In this document: one piece after another, positions 7,563 through 16,967 of the stretch
Layout: each line of letters begins with the position of its first letter
Numbering within the stretch: position 1 is the stretch's first letter
NCBI RefSeq assembly: GCF_902506455.1
Contig: NZ_LR733844.1
Location: 1,560,224-1,624,223 of the forward strand
Length of the DNA: 64,000 bases
Direction of reading: 5' to 3'
Source of the DNA: Sphingomonas sp. 8AM
GTDB taxonomy: Bacteria; Pseudomonadota; Alphaproteobacteria; Sphingomonadales; Sphingomonadaceae
Notes under the pieces: generated by a model
Told to the model about the DNA's origin: nothing
The model's database searches: none
Seen by the model: only the letters and a program-made list of their open reading frames with translations
Translations under genes and position numbers: made by a program

Positions 7563-10500
7563 TCAGAAGTTAAAGCTGGCGCCCGCGCTGAAGCTGCGGC
7601 CGACGAGCCCGGCGTAATGCCAGCTGACGAGATAGTTGGGGTTGCTCGTATACGCCCCCGATGCGAGCGGAGCGCGCGCATTGGTCAGGTTCTGAACGTT
7701 GAAGAAGAAGCGGAATTGATCGTTGACCCGCAGCGCGGCGTTCAGGTCCACATAGATGAACGGCCGGATGTAGCATTGCTTGTTGGGGTCGGTTCCCTTG
7801 ACGATCGGCGCCAGCGTGTTCTTGCACGACAGGTCGATCACGTTGTCGACCGCGGTTATCCGGTCCGCCGCCACCTGCTTGATGCGACCGACATAATAAG
7901 TGGTGGCGGTGAGCGAGAAATTGCCCGCGTCCACCGAATTCTGCCAGTTGCCGCGGATGCGCGGGGTCCCGCCACCCGACGACAGCTGATACGGCCCGAG
8001 CGTACCGGCATATTTCTGGACCACGCCGTCCGGCGTCACCAGATCGAGGCGCAGCACGCGGGTCACGTCGAGCCGGCTGGTCAGGCGCGTGCCGTTGGCG
8101 ATCCGGCCGCTGGCAGTCGCCTGCACGTCGATCCCCGAGCTGAGCTGATAATTGGCGTTGACGTAAGGGACGTCGAACACCAGCAGCCGCGGCAAGGCGT
8201 TCGGGTTCGACGGATCGGGCGCGTCGATGATGTTGCAACGATTGCCTTCGCCGACCTTGGCGAGCGCCGCGCAGCCATCCGCGGCATTCGTCGCCCCGTA
8301 ATAGGCATCGATGGCGGCCGAGCGGCGCGGTCCGCTGACGATCAGGTTCGACTTCTTGATGTTGTAATAGTCGGCGGTCAGGTTGAACCAGCGCGTCGGG
8401 TTCAGGATCATGCCCGCCGTGAAGCTGCGCGAGACTTCCGGAAGGATGGCCGGATTGCCGGTCGAACCGCTGCCGATATTGTACGTGCCGCTATACGCCG
8501 TGTTCCCCGGGTGCGCGGCGATGAAGCTGCGGGGCGGGATGAACGACGAATAGCCGGCGTAGCTGCTCGCCGGATTGTTCTCGGCGAACGTCGGCGCGCG
8601 GAAGCCCTGCGAATAGGTCGCGCGCAACGACGCGAACGACGCCGGGGAGAACTTCATCCCGACCTTGGGCGAGAAATGGCCGTAACCCTGCGAATAATGA
8701 TCGTAGCGCCCGGACACGTTGAGGTCGAACTGCTCGGCCAGCGGCGCGTCGATCTCGAAGAACCCCGCCGTGACGGTCTGTTGACCCTGCGCCGACGACG
8801 TGTTGAGGCCGTAATAGCTCAGATCGGCATTCGCATTGCGGTTCATCAGCGTTTCGCGGCGCAGCTGGAAACCGGCGCCGACGTTGAGGTCGCCGCCCGG
8901 CAGCTCCATCAGCGACTTGAGCAGCGATCCGCCGATCGTCGCGACCGTCGAATAGGAGGGCGTGGTGCGCGCCGGCGAAATCTGGTTGCGCACTGCGGCC
9001 GAGTTCTGGCTCGGATCGACGAAGTTATAAGCGCCGGTGTTGATCGCCTTCAGCAAGCCCCGGATGTTGATGAAGCCATATTGCGTCACGCTGAGCTCGT
9101 CGCGCGCATAGACACCGTTCAGCCGGAACTTGAAGCCGTTGCCCAGATCGCCCGAGATGCCGGCGGTGGTACGGAAGACGTTGAGCGAGCGCTCGCTGCG
9201 CGCGGCGATGTCGCCGAACAGATAATAGATGCGCGCCGCGCCCTGCGTCGGGTTGGCGGCATAGGCGGCCGCATAGGGATTGTTCGGGTTCAGCCGGCGA
9301 TCGCTCGCCGATACGCAATCGACGCCGGCCGCGCAGACATAGACCGGCAGCACGATCCCGGGGCTGCTCGACGCGAGCGCGGAGGCACCGCCGAACGGCT
9401 GCGCCTGGCGGATCCCCTGCGGTGCGCCGGTGATGGTGACGTCGGAATGCGAATAGCTGGCGCTGGCGAAGCCTTCGAGATTGTCGCTCAGCCGTACCGT
9501 GAGCCGCGCGGTCGTCGAGTAACGCTGCTGCTCCGGCTGGATCAGATTGTATTCGTCGGGGAGGTTGTGCGCGCAGCCCGTGCCGATCTCCGACCCGCTG
9601 GTGAGCGTGAAGGTGCCGTACGGGCAGGAATTCGGGTTGATGAGCTGATATTGATTGGTGAGCGGCGCACCGACCTTTCCGGCCAGCGGATCGTTGAGGT
9701 CGGTCTGCGTCACGCGCGTCACCACCGCCTGCGGATTGGGCGTGGTCAGCGAGTCATCGTTGCGGTTGCGATCCAGCAACCCGCTCGGGCGCAGGTCGGT
9801 GGTGTTGTACGGATAGCCGCGCGAATGATTGGTGATGAAGCCGTCGTGCGTGTACTCGCCGTTCACATAGAAGTTGAAGCCCTGCGAGGGATAGTCGCCG
9901 AACCCGGCGGTCAGCGTGGCGCGATAATGTGCGCCATCGGCCTTGTCGGTCGCGCCGCCCTGTACCGAGCCCTGCACGCCCTGAACGTTCTTCTTGCTGA
10001 TCAGATTGACCACGCCGCCGATCGCGTCGGCACCATAGGTCGAAGACGCGCCGTCCTTGAGCACCTCGATCCGGTCGACAGTGCTGAACGGGATCGAGTT
10101 CAGGTCGACATAGGCGTTGTGACCATCGTCGTTCAGCGGGAAATTGGCCGAGCGAAGGCCGTCGATCAGCACCACTGTTGACGACACGCCGAGTCCACGA
10201 AGCGACACCGCCGCGCCGCCCGCCGAGAACCCACTGCGGAAGCCGGTCGAGATCGATCCGGCGCTGTCCGCGGATACGGAGCGGATCGCGTCCTGCGCGG
10301 TGGTGATGTTCGCGCGCTCGAGCGTTGCTCCGCTCAGCACCGTGACGGGCGATATCGAGGTGGCGTTGGAGTCACGGAACAGCGTGCCGGTGACGACGAC
10401 CGTGGGAGCCTCTTCGGCTGCGGTGTCGGCGGTCGGCGCAATTTGCGCGGACGTGGCGGCATCGGCGGGCGCTGCTTCGTTCGCAGTCAGCGACAGCGCC

Positions 10501-10613
10501 GCCGCGGCCGGAACGAGCTCCTGCGCGTTTGCCGGAGCGACGATCGCGGTGGCCAGTGCCACAGCCGAGATCCCGTTACGCAGCGCGCATGGCGCTGCCT
10601 TGATCAACTTCAC
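7563..10613 (-). CDS. TonB-dependent outer-membrane receptor, large, 1016 aa
   Basis: Energised outer-membrane receptor. It begins with GTG at 10613 behind AGGGGAAA and has a signal peptide ending near PANAQ (about residue 31). After a low-complexity Ala-rich linker comes the TonB-box-like APTVVVTGTLFR segment. The plug follows, with VSLRGLGVSSTVVLIDGLR and STYGADAIGGVVNLISKKN. The barrel ends in the outer-membrane signature Phe (SAGASFNF). Length and plug type match oligosaccharide/peptide receptors of sphingomonads and caulobacters. A sugar ABC ATPase gene lies downstream and an isomerase-like gene upstream, all on -. The ligand is not identifiable from sequence. Confidence 0.92.
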   Translation of the reverse strand: MKLIKAAPCALRNGISAVALATAIVAPANAQELVPAAAALSLTANEAAPADAATSAQIAPTADTAAEEAPTVVVTGTLFRDSNATSISPVTVLSGATLERANITTAQDAIRSVSADSAGSISTGFRSGFSAGGAAVSLRGLGVSSTVVLIDGLRSANFPLNDDGHNAYVDLNSIPFSTVDRIEVLKDGASSTYGADAIGGVVNLISKKNVQGVQGSVQGGATDKADGAHYRATLTAGFGDYPSQGFNFYVNGEYTHDGFITNHSRGYPYNTTDLRPSGLLDRNRNDDSLTTPNPQAVVTRVTQTDLNDPLAGKVGAPLTNQYQLINPNSCPYGTFTLTSGSEIGTGCAHNLPDEYNLIQPEQQRYSTTARLTVRLSDNLEGFASASYSHSDVTITGAPQGIRQAQPFGGASALASSSPGIVLPVYVCAAGVDCVSASDRRLNPNNPYAAAYAANPTQGAARIYYLFGDIAARSERSLNVFRTTAGISGDLGNGFKFRLNGVYARDELSVTQYGFINIRGLLKAINTGAYNFVDPSQNSAAVRNQISPARTTPSYSTVATIGGSLLKSLMELPGGDLNVGAGFQLRRETLMNRNANADLSYYGLNTSSAQGQQTVTAGFFEIDAPLAEQFDLNVSGRYDHYSQGYGHFSPKVGMKFSPASFASLRATYSQGFRAPTFAENNPASSYAGYSSFIPPRSFIAAHPGNTAYSGTYNIGSGSTGNPAILPEVSRSFTAGMILNPTRWFNLTADYYNIKKSNLIVSGPRRSAAIDAYYGATNAADGCAALAKVGEGNRCNIIDAPDPSNPNALPRLLVFDVPYVNANYQLSSGIDVQATASGRIANGTRLTSRLDVTRVLRLDLVTPDGVVQKYAGTLGPYQLSSGGGTPRIRGNWQNSVDAGNFSLTATTYYVGRIKQVAADRITAVDNVIDLSCKNTLAPIVKGTDPNKQCYIRPFIYVDLNAALRVNDQFRFFFNVQNLTNARAPLASGAYTSNPNYLVSWHYAGLVGRSFSAGASFNF

Positions 10614-10659
10614 GACGATTTCCCCTTCTGAACGCAGCGGCGACTTCTGCCGCGGTGTT

Positions 10660-10677
10660 CCGGACGTGACGGTCCGG
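10660..10677. repeat. Perfect 6-bp inverted repeat upstream of TonB receptor
   Basis: CCGGAC (10660-10665) and GTCCGG (10672-10677) form a short hairpin with a 6-nt loop, 47 bp upstream of the receptor GTG. A second dyad, GTTAA (10721-10725) / TTAAC (10735-10739), lies further upstream. There is no U-tract, so a terminator is unlikely. They are candidate regulatory dyads only. Confidence 0.25.
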
Positions 10678-10798
10678 CGCTGCGATGCGGGGCGTCTATC
10701 GTCGGCGGCGTTACCGTATGGTTAAAATCGGGCCTTAACGCGATGCTGGCGACGAGCGTGAGGGAAGACGTCGCAACGGGCCGCAAACACGATCCGGT

Positions 10799-11638
10799 TC
10801 AGACGGTGCAGGTTTTCACCGCCTCCGCCAGCGCAGTCAGCGGATCGCCGACCGGCACGAACTCGTGCGCAAAATAGCCTTGGAACTTCAAGTCGGCGAC
10901 GCTGCGCGCGACGGCCTGCCAGTTGACCTCCTGCGTCGCGTCGAGGTTGTGGCGTCCCGGCACGCCGCCGGTGTGGAAGTGCCCGATCCATTGAATGTTC
11001 TTCCTGATCGTGTCGATCAGGTCACCCTCCATGATCTGCATGTGATAGATATCGTAGAGCAGCTTGACGCGCGGCGACGCGACTTCCTTTGCCACCCGGA
11101 CGCCCCACGCGGTATGGTCGGCCATATAGTCGGCATGGTCGACCTTGCTGTTGAGCAATTCGATACAGATCGTCACGCCATGATCTTCGGCAATCCCCTT
11201 GATGCGGTTCAGCCCGGCGACAGCGTTGGCCGCGCCCTCTTCGTCGGACATGCCGCGGCGATTGCCGGAAAAGGCGATCACGTTCGGCACGCCCGCCTTC
11301 GCCGCCTGCGGAATGCCGACCCGAAACGCCTTTTCGATGGCGTCGTGGTTCTCACGACGATTAAGACCATTGGGGATCGTCATGATCTCCGCGGCATAGC
11401 CCATCGTACAGCGCAGGCCGTGGCGACGCGGCACGTCATATTCGGCGGGCTGCAGCAGATCGATACCCTGCAACCCCATACCGACGGCGGCGACGCACAG
11501 GCGATCGAGCGGAATGTCCTGATAGCACCAGCGGCTTACCGATTGCTTCAACCGCCCGGCGCGGGGCGGCGCGGCGGCAACGCCGGTGGTCGCGGAGAGG
11601 GCAAGGGAGGAAGCGAGCATGGTGCGCCGGGTCATCAT
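10799..11638 (-). CDS. Hydroxypyruvate isomerase-like TIM-barrel protein with Tat signal, 279 aa
   Basis: Sugar isomerase/epimerase of the AP-endonuclease-2-like TIM-barrel superfamily, closest in motifs to hydroxypyruvate isomerase (Hyi; hydroxypyruvate to tartronate semialdehyde). The HTGGVPGRHNLDATQEVNW block near the C-terminus is the Hyi hallmark, and Glu/Asp/His metal-site segments (CIELLNSK, LLYDIYHMQ) are in place. The ATG at 11638 opens on MMTRRTMLASSLALSATTG, a twin-arginine signal, so the enzyme is predicted periplasmic. A longer frame to 11893 lacks such a signal and runs over the neighbouring gene. It lies upstream of the TonB receptor on the same strand. The true substrate is uncertain because exported homologues are poorly characterised. 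Confidence 0.8.
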   Translation of the reverse strand: MMTRRTMLASSLALSATTGVAAAPPRAGRLKQSVSRWCYQDIPLDRLCVAAVGMGLQGIDLLQPAEYDVPRRHGLRCTMGYAAEIMTIPNGLNRRENHDAIEKAFRVGIPQAAKAGVPNVIAFSGNRRGMSDEEGAANAVAGLNRIKGIAEDHGVTICIELLNSKVDHADYMADHTAWGVRVAKEVASPRVKLLYDIYHMQIMEGDLIDTIRKNIQWIGHFHTGGVPGRHNLDATQEVNWQAVARSVADLKFQGYFAHEFVPVGDPLTALAEAVKTCTV

Positions 11639-11724
11639 GCCACAAGCGTAATCGAGATTCGGCGCGCCGCAAAGTGGCGCAGGCAAAAGCCTTGTCCGTG
11701 TAGCGAGGTGCGGGGTCCCGATCG

Positions 11725-12447
11725 TCATCGGTCGGGCAACGGTTGCTGCGTGCGACGCTCCCATTCGGCAGTCCGCAATGTGACATAGTCGCGCAGCATC
11801 TGCACCCGCCGCGGGCGGAAGCTGGTGTCGCCTCGCTCCAGACGCTCGATCCGCGGCACTTCGAACGTGCGATAACCATTTCGCAGCCGGCACCAGCCGA
11901 CCAGCATCAGGGTTTGCGGACTGTACGACATGCCGAGCGGGAGGATCTCACGATCCGTTCGCTGGTCGCGCGCGTCGCGATAGGAGATGTGAACGCTAAA
12001 CTCGTCCCAGCATGCGGCGCGCAGCAGCTCCAGGTCGATGCTGACAATCGCGCGCGGCGCCGGTGGCCGCCACGAGCGCATCGTGGCGTGCGCTGCCTGT
12101 CGCGCCTGCCGATCGGGCAAGCTCGCAATGATCCGCGCCAACGCATTGCGCCCGGCAACTGAGAGTGCTTCGTCGCCGAGATCGCCGAGACTGGCGACCC
12201 CGAGCAGCAACGCCTCGATCTCGAGCCGCGAGAAGCTCTGCGGCGGCAGCGTCGGATCCTCGGTCAACGTGTAGCCAAAGCCGGCGGTGCCGTCGATCAA
12301 GACGCCACCGGCGCGCAACGTCGCGATGTCGCGATACAGCTGCCGCACCGAAATCTCGGTCTCGGCCGCGAGCCGGAGCGCGGTGACCGGCTTGGGCAAG
12401 CGCCGCAGTGCCTCCAGCAGGCGCATCAAGCGGTCCGATCGCGCCAT
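11725..12447 (-). CDS. YafY-type HTH/WYL-domain transcriptional regulator, 240 aa
   Basis: DNA-binding regulator with an N-terminal HTH_11 winged helix (residues about 1-60: MARSDRLMRLLEALRRL, then ISVRQLYRDIATLRAGG). A WYL domain at about 140-205 is thought to bind small ligands in this family. The ATG at 12447 gives the canonical family N-terminus; an upstream ATG at 12495 would add 16 atypical residues. It is divergent from the glutathione transferase gene at 12519, an arrangement that suggests local control of that gene. Confidence 0.88.
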   Translation of the reverse strand: MARSDRLMRLLEALRRLPKPVTALRLAAETEISVRQLYRDIATLRAGGVLIDGTAGFGYTLTEDPTLPPQSFSRLEIEALLLGVASLGDLGDEALSVAGRNALARIIASLPDRQARQAAHATMRSWRPPAPRAIVSIDLELLRAACWDEFSVHISYRDARDQRTDREILPLGMSYSPQTLMLVGWCRLRNGYRTFEVPRIERLERGDTSFRPRRVQMLRDYVTLRTAEWERRTQQPLPDR

Positions 12448-12518
12448 TCCCTGCTGCCCGATATTGTCAGGATGCCCTGCGTAGATCGACCGCATCGTTC
12501 AACACAAGGAGCAGAATG

Positions 12519-13091
12519 ATGCGTACCCTCTACCACTCGCCCAGGTCGCGATCGGACACGATCGTCGCGCTGGTGCGGATGCTATCGGCCGATGTTGCAT
12601 TGCGCGAAGTGACGATCGCCCGTCAGGACGGCACGGGCGGGCGCGATCCCGCCAACCCGCATCCGGAAGGCAAGGTCCCGTACCTGACCGACGGCGACGA
12701 AGCCGTGCGCGAACGCGGCGCGATCATCCTCTATCTGACCGATGCCTATCCCGCTGCGGGTCTGGGACCGCTGGCGGGTGAGCCGGGACGGGCGGACTAT
12801 TTGTCGTGGTTGTTCTATTACCAGGGGATCATGGAACCGCTGTTGATCCTGAAATGGGCGAATGTCGACCATTCGGCGATCGCGGCAGGGCTGCGCGACT
12901 TCGATACAATGATCGAGCGGCTGCTGGAGCCGCTACGCCACGGACCGTGGTTGCTGGGCGAGCGCTTCTCCGCAGCGGACATGCTGTGCAGTTCGCCATT
13001 CCTCTGGTTCGCGGAAATGCTGCCCGAGGATCCCGCACTGCGCGACTGGGTGGCACGGTGTGGCGAACGGATGAGTGCTGTGGCGGCGTAG
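12519..13091 (+). CDS. Glutathione S-transferase family protein, 190 aa
   Basis: Cytosolic GST-fold protein. A thioredoxin-like N-terminal half (TLYHSPRSRSDTIV; cis-Pro loop GKVPYL; RERGAIILYL, where the usual Glu-Ser GSH contact is Glu-Arg) is followed by an all-helical C-terminal half (LLGERFSAADMLCSSPF). Start: AAGGAG at 12506-12511 lies 7 nt before ATG 12519 and only 4 nt before ATG 12516, so 12519 is preferred. The catalytic Ser/Cys is not certain (Ser6 or Ser9 region). Paired head to head with a WYL regulator, it is probably a detoxification enzyme induced by an electrophile. Confidence 0.85.
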   Translation: MRTLYHSPRSRSDTIVALVRMLSADVALREVTIARQDGTGGRDPANPHPEGKVPYLTDGDEAVRERGAIILYLTDAYPAAGLGPLAGEPGRADYLSWLFYYQGIMEPLLILKWANVDHSAIAAGLRDFDTMIERLLEPLRHGPWLLGERFSAADMLCSSPFLWFAEMLPEDPALRDWVARCGERMSAVAA

Positions 13092-13188
13092 CGCGTGCGT
13101 CCCGCGTGATGGGGCCACCGGTGCCAAGGGAACTATTCCGGTGCGCGAAGCGGTTGCGGCTGTCGTCGACCATCACGCGGGACAATTC

Positions 13189-14322
13189 ATGAGCATCGCA
13201 TCGGCACTGGGACTAGGCGGACGCAAGGTCCGTTACGCAATCGTCGGGCTCGGCGACATCGCGCAGGAAGCGTTGATGCCGGGCGTTGCGCATACCGGCA
13301 ATTCGGAGATGACCGCGCTGGTCTCGGGCGATCCCGAGAAACTGGCGGCGCTCGGCGATCGCTATGACATCGCGGCGCGCTATTCATACGAGCAGCTTCC
13401 GGAGCTGCTCCGCTCGGGCACGATCGACGCCATCTATCTGGCAACGCCCAATTGGCGTCACGCCGAGTTCGCCATCCCCGCGCTCGAGACAGGCATCCAC
13501 GTGCTCTGTGAGAAGCCGCTCGACGTCTCGGCCGAGAAGGCGCGCGCGATCATCGCGGCGGCGGAGCGCGGCAGGGCGAAGCTGATGACAGCCTATCGTC
13601 TGCACTTCGAACCCGCCACGCTTGACGCAATACGCCGGATCCGCGCGGGCGAACTGGGCGAGTTGATCGCCTTCACCGCGTGCTTCACGCAGATGGTCGA
13701 TCCCGCCAATCACCGCGCGTCAAACGGGATCGAGGCCGGGCCGCTGTTCGACATGGGCGCCTATCCGATCAACGCAATCCGCTATTTGTTCGGTGCGGAA
13801 CCGATCGAGGTCGTATCGGCCGTCGGGACCCGCCATGCCGCCGCCGGCTTGGGCGACTTTGACGACACGATTGCGGTCACGCTGCGGCTGCCTGACGATC
13901 GCCTCGCGCAGTTCACCGTCAGCTATTACGCCAACAACGTCGACACCCTCACCATTGCGGGAACCAAGGGCTCGATCACGATGAACCCGGCCTTCGGATT
14001 CGGCCAGGGGCTCGAGCATTATCGCCAGATCGGGGAGAAACGCTCCCACGAGACTTATAAGGCGACCGACCAGTTTGGGGGCGAGCTTCGCTACTTCTCC
14101 GACTGCATCCTCGAAGATCGCGCCCCGGAGCCCGGCGGCGAGGAAGGGCTGGCCGATCTGCTGGTGATCGAGGCGATCGTCGCAGCGCTGCAATCGGGTG
14201 GCACGGCGCCAGTCGAACCGCTGGCGCGGAGCCGCCGCATCGACCCCGATGCGCAGGAGCAGACACTGCGCGGCATATCACCGCCACAGCCGGTAAACGC
14301 CGCGCCGCCAACCGGCGCCTGA
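13189..14322 (+). CDS. Gfo/Idh/MocA family NAD(P)-dependent sugar oxidoreductase, 377 aa
   Basis: Sugar dehydrogenase/oxidoreductase with an N-terminal Rossmann fold (YAIVGLGDIAQEALMPG, nucleotide loop at about 19-25), the family motif CEKPLDV (EKP at 108-110) and the C-terminal alpha/beta substrate domain (FDMGAYPINAIRYLFG). It resembles glucose-fructose oxidoreductase-type and glucose-6-P-like members but has no export signal. The ATG at 13189 is chosen because the Rossmann fold starts soon after. It leads an apparent operon with an SDR (29-bp gap) and a GH15 enzyme, so it probably oxidises a sugar released or imported here. Confidence 0.88.
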   Translation: MSIASALGLGGRKVRYAIVGLGDIAQEALMPGVAHTGNSEMTALVSGDPEKLAALGDRYDIAARYSYEQLPELLRSGTIDAIYLATPNWRHAEFAIPALETGIHVLCEKPLDVSAEKARAIIAAAERGRAKLMTAYRLHFEPATLDAIRRIRAGELGELIAFTACFTQMVDPANHRASNGIEAGPLFDMGAYPINAIRYLFGAEPIEVVSAVGTRHAAAGLGDFDDTIAVTLRLPDDRLAQFTVSYYANNVDTLTIAGTKGSITMNPAFGFGQGLEHYRQIGEKRSHETYKATDQFGGELRYFSDCILEDRAPEPGGEEGLADLLVIEAIVAALQSGGTAPVEPLARSRRIDPDAQEQTLRGISPPQPVNAAPPTGA

Positions 14323-14350
14323 TCCTCTTTCCTTGTTTCAGGAGATGCCG

Positions 14351-15163
14351 ATGTCGAACCCCGCCCGCCTGCTTTCCGATCATGTCGCGATCGTGACCGG
14401 CGCCAGCTCCGGCATCGGCCTCGCGGTCGCCGCCGGGCTGGCCGAGGCCGGAGCCGCTGTGGTCGTCAATTTCCACTCGGATGCGGAGGCTGCCGAGGAT
14501 CTGGTGACAAATATTACCGCAGGCGGCGGACGTGCCGTCGCTGTCGGCGCCAATGTTTCGGAAGAGGATGAGGTCGGCCGTCTGTTCGACAAGGCGGTCG
14601 CGGCGTTCGGACGCGTCGATGTGCTGATCGCCAACTCCGGGGTGCAGAAGGACGCCGCGATCGCGAACATGACATTGGCGGACTGGAGCACCGTCATCGA
14701 CGTCAACCTGACCGGCCAGTTCCTGTGCGCCCGCGAGGCGGTTCGCCGTTTCCGGAGTCAGCCCACGGACGCTCGGCCCGCTCGCAGTGCGGGCTCGATC
14801 ATCACGATGAGTTCGGTCCACGAAGTGATCCCATGGGCGGGCCACGTCAATTACGCCGCTTCGAAGGGCGGCAGCCGGATGTTTACCCGCTCGCTTGCGC
14901 AGGAGGTGGCGGTCGACGGCATTCGCGTGAATGCGATCGCGCCCGGCGCAATCCGCACCCCCATCAACAAAGAGGCATGGGACAGCGACGCGGCACTGGA
15001 GAAATTGCTGCGGCTGATCCCCTACGGGCGGATCGGCGAACCCGAGGACGTTGCGCGCGCCGCGGTGTGGCTGTCGTCGGATCAGGCCGATTATGTGACG
15101 GGGACGACATTGTTCGTCGACGGTGGAATGACCCTGTACCCCGAGTTCCGCGATAATGGCTGA
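14351..15163 (+). CDS. Glucose 1-dehydrogenase-like short-chain dehydrogenase/reductase, 270 aa
   Basis: Classical SDR: cofactor motif TGASSGIG at 16-23, NSG motif at about 95-97, catalytic Ser154/155, Tyr168 and Lys172 (YAASK). Its closest look-alikes are bacterial glucose 1-dehydrogenases and related sugar SDRs, which oxidise glucose to gluconolactone. ATG 14351 is about 7 nt behind CAGGAG; ATG 14345 is too close to it. The stop overlaps the GH15 start by 8 bp (ATGGCTGA), so translation is coupled. Glucose from the GH15 enzyme is an obvious candidate substrate, by inference. Confidence 0.85.
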   Translation: MSNPARLLSDHVAIVTGASSGIGLAVAAGLAEAGAAVVVNFHSDAEAAEDLVTNITAGGGRAVAVGANVSEEDEVGRLFDKAVAAFGRVDVLIANSGVQKDAAIANMTLADWSTVIDVNLTGQFLCAREAVRRFRSQPTDARPARSAGSIITMSSVHEVIPWAGHVNYAASKGGSRMFTRSLAQEVAVDGIRVNAIAPGAIRTPINKEAWDSDAALEKLLRLIPYGRIGEPEDVARAAVWLSSDQADYVTGTTLFVDGGMTLYPEFRDNG

Positions 15164-16967
15164 TCCGCTCCATACGATCGGCGACCACGGCATCATCGGC
15201 GATCTCGAAACGGCGGCGCTCGTGGCAGGCGACGCGACGATCGACTATCTATGCTGGCCAGCACTCGACAGTCCGACAATCTTCGCGGAGCTGCTCGACG
15301 AACAAAAAGGCGGAGCGTTCATGCTTGCTCCCGTCCTCGACCGGTCCAGGCAACTGCAGCTCTATGTTCCCGACACCAACGTCCTGCTGACGCGCTGGAT
15401 GGCAGAGGAGGGAAGCGCCGAAGTGCGCGATCTGATGCCCTTGCCGGATGCGCGAGCCCATCCGGATCGGGCCGCACGCTGCCTGATCCGTCGCGTCACC
15501 GTGACCCGCGGCTGCGTCCGATTTGTGATGCGCTGCGCGCCGCGCTTCGATTATGCGCGCGAGGTGCCCTCGGTCGAGGCAGCGCAAGGCGGCATTCGCT
15601 TTGCGGGGTCCGGGTTGTCGCTGCGCCTGTTCGCCTCGGTGCCGCTTGTTGCGGAAAGCGACGCGGCGGCTGCCGACTTCACGCTCCGTGCCGGCGAGAG
15701 CGCGTGGTTGGTGCTCGGCGACGACGCGCTGATCTGCCCGGACGATGCGGCGATTACGGCGGACATCGCCGCCACCAGTGAGGCGTGGCGCGCATGGACG
15801 CGCAAGTCGACATACGACGGTCGCTGGCGCGAGATGATGACGCGTTCGGCGCTGGCGCTGAAGCTGCTGACCTCGGCACGGCATGGTTCGATCGCGGCGG
15901 CGGCGACCTTCTCCTTGCCCGAGGCGACTGGCGCGGGCCGTAACTGGGATTATCGCGCAACCTGGATCCGCGACGCATCCTTCACCGTCTATGCGTTCCT
16001 GCGGCTCGGTTACGTGGACGAAGCCGAGCATTTCAATCGTTGGGCAGCGAAGCGCGTCATGGCGGCGGACCCGGAACACCCGATCAGAATCATGTACGCG
16101 ATCGACGGATCGGAGGCGGCAGACGAACAGGAGCTGTCCCATCTCGCCGGCCACGCCGGCAGCCGCCCGGTACGGATCGGCAATGCCGCGCACGCCCAGA
16201 CCCAGCTCGACATTTTTGGCGAGTTGCTCGACAGCGTCTACCTATCGAACAAATACGGGCACGCGATCAGCCACGAAGGGTGGCAGCACGTGCGCGGGAT
16301 CGTCGATCACGTCATTGCCCATTGGCAGGAACCCGATGCCGGTATCTGGGAGATGCGCGGCGAACCGCGCCACTTCCTGCATTCGCGGGTGATGTGCTGG
16401 GTGGCGCTCGACCGCGCGATCCGGCTCGCGCACCAACGTTCGCTGCCCGCGCCGCTCGTCGCTTGGGCGGAAGCGCGCGACGCGATCGTCGACGATGTCT
16501 GGACGAACTTCCGTCATCCCGAACATGGCTATTTCGTCCAGGAGCGCGGCGGTCGCGAACTGGACGCCGCCGTGCTGATGATGCCGCTGGTCCGGTTCGT
16601 CTCCTCCACCGATCCGGTCTGGCTCACGACGCTGGATGCGATCGGCGCCGGGCTGCGCGATGACGGGCTGGTGTATCGTTACTGCAACGCCGACGGGCTC
16701 GAGGGCGGCGAGGGGGCCTTCACCACCTGCACCTTCTGGTATGCCGAGTGCCTCGCGCGGGCCGGACGCATGGAGGAGGCGGAGATGATCCTCGCCAAGG
16801 GCATGGCCTATGCCAACCCGCTGGGCTTGTTTTCGGAAGAAGTCGATCGCCGCGGGCTCGCGCTGGGAAATTTTCCGCAGGCGTTGACCCATCTCGCCTT
16901 CATCAGCGCGGCCTATTTCATCGACAGGCGGCTCGACCCGACCTACCGCCCGAACTGGCAGCCGTAG
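15156..16967 (+). CDS. GH15 family glucoamylase/trehalase-like glycoside hydrolase, 603 aa
   Basis: Intracellular (alpha/alpha)6 glycosidase. An N-terminal beta-sandwich occupies about residues 1-215. The catalytic barrel follows with RNWDYRATWIRDASFT at about 265-280, GSRPVRIGNAAHAQTQLDIFGE, and EGAFTTCTFWYAECLARAGR plus GNFPQALTHLAFI near the end, all GH15 hallmarks. There is no signal peptide. Members act on alpha-1,4/1,6-glucans or, as shown in mycobacteria, on trehalose; sequence alone does not settle which. It is coupled to a glucose-dehydrogenase-like SDR, and a gluconate permease lies downstream, suggesting glucose release followed by oxidation. Confidence 0.92.
   Translation: MADPLHTIGDHGIIGDLETAALVAGDATIDYLCWPALDSPTIFAELLDEQKGGAFMLAPVLDRSRQLQLYVPDTNVLLTRWMAEEGSAEVRDLMPLPDARAHPDRAARCLIRRVTVTRGCVRFVMRCAPRFDYAREVPSVEAAQGGIRFAGSGLSLRLFASVPLVAESDAAAADFTLRAGESAWLVLGDDALICPDDAAITADIAATSEAWRAWTRKSTYDGRWREMMTRSALALKLLTSARHGSIAAAATFSLPEATGAGRNWDYRATWIRDASFTVYAFLRLGYVDEAEHFNRWAAKRVMAADPEHPIRIMYAIDGSEAADEQELSHLAGHAGSRPVRIGNAAHAQTQLDIFGELLDSVYLSNKYGHAISHEGWQHVRGIVDHVIAHWQEPDAGIWEMRGEPRHFLHSRVMCWVALDRAIRLAHQRSLPAPLVAWAEARDAIVDDVWTNFRHPEHGYFVQERGGRELDAAVLMMPLVRFVSSTDPVWLTTLDAIGAGLRDDGLVYRYCNADGLEGGEGAFTTCTFWYAECLARAGRMEEAEMILAKGMAYANPLGLFSEEVDRRGLALGNFPQALTHLAFISAAYFIDRRLDPTYRPNWQP

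Noticed and set aside
7617..10181. Antisense open frame of 854 codons opposite a TonB receptor
   Set aside because: A shadow of high-G+C coding sequence: Arg/Val/Asp-rich low-complexity protein with no recognisable domain, while the opposite strand has a full receptor with signal peptide and ribosome-binding site.
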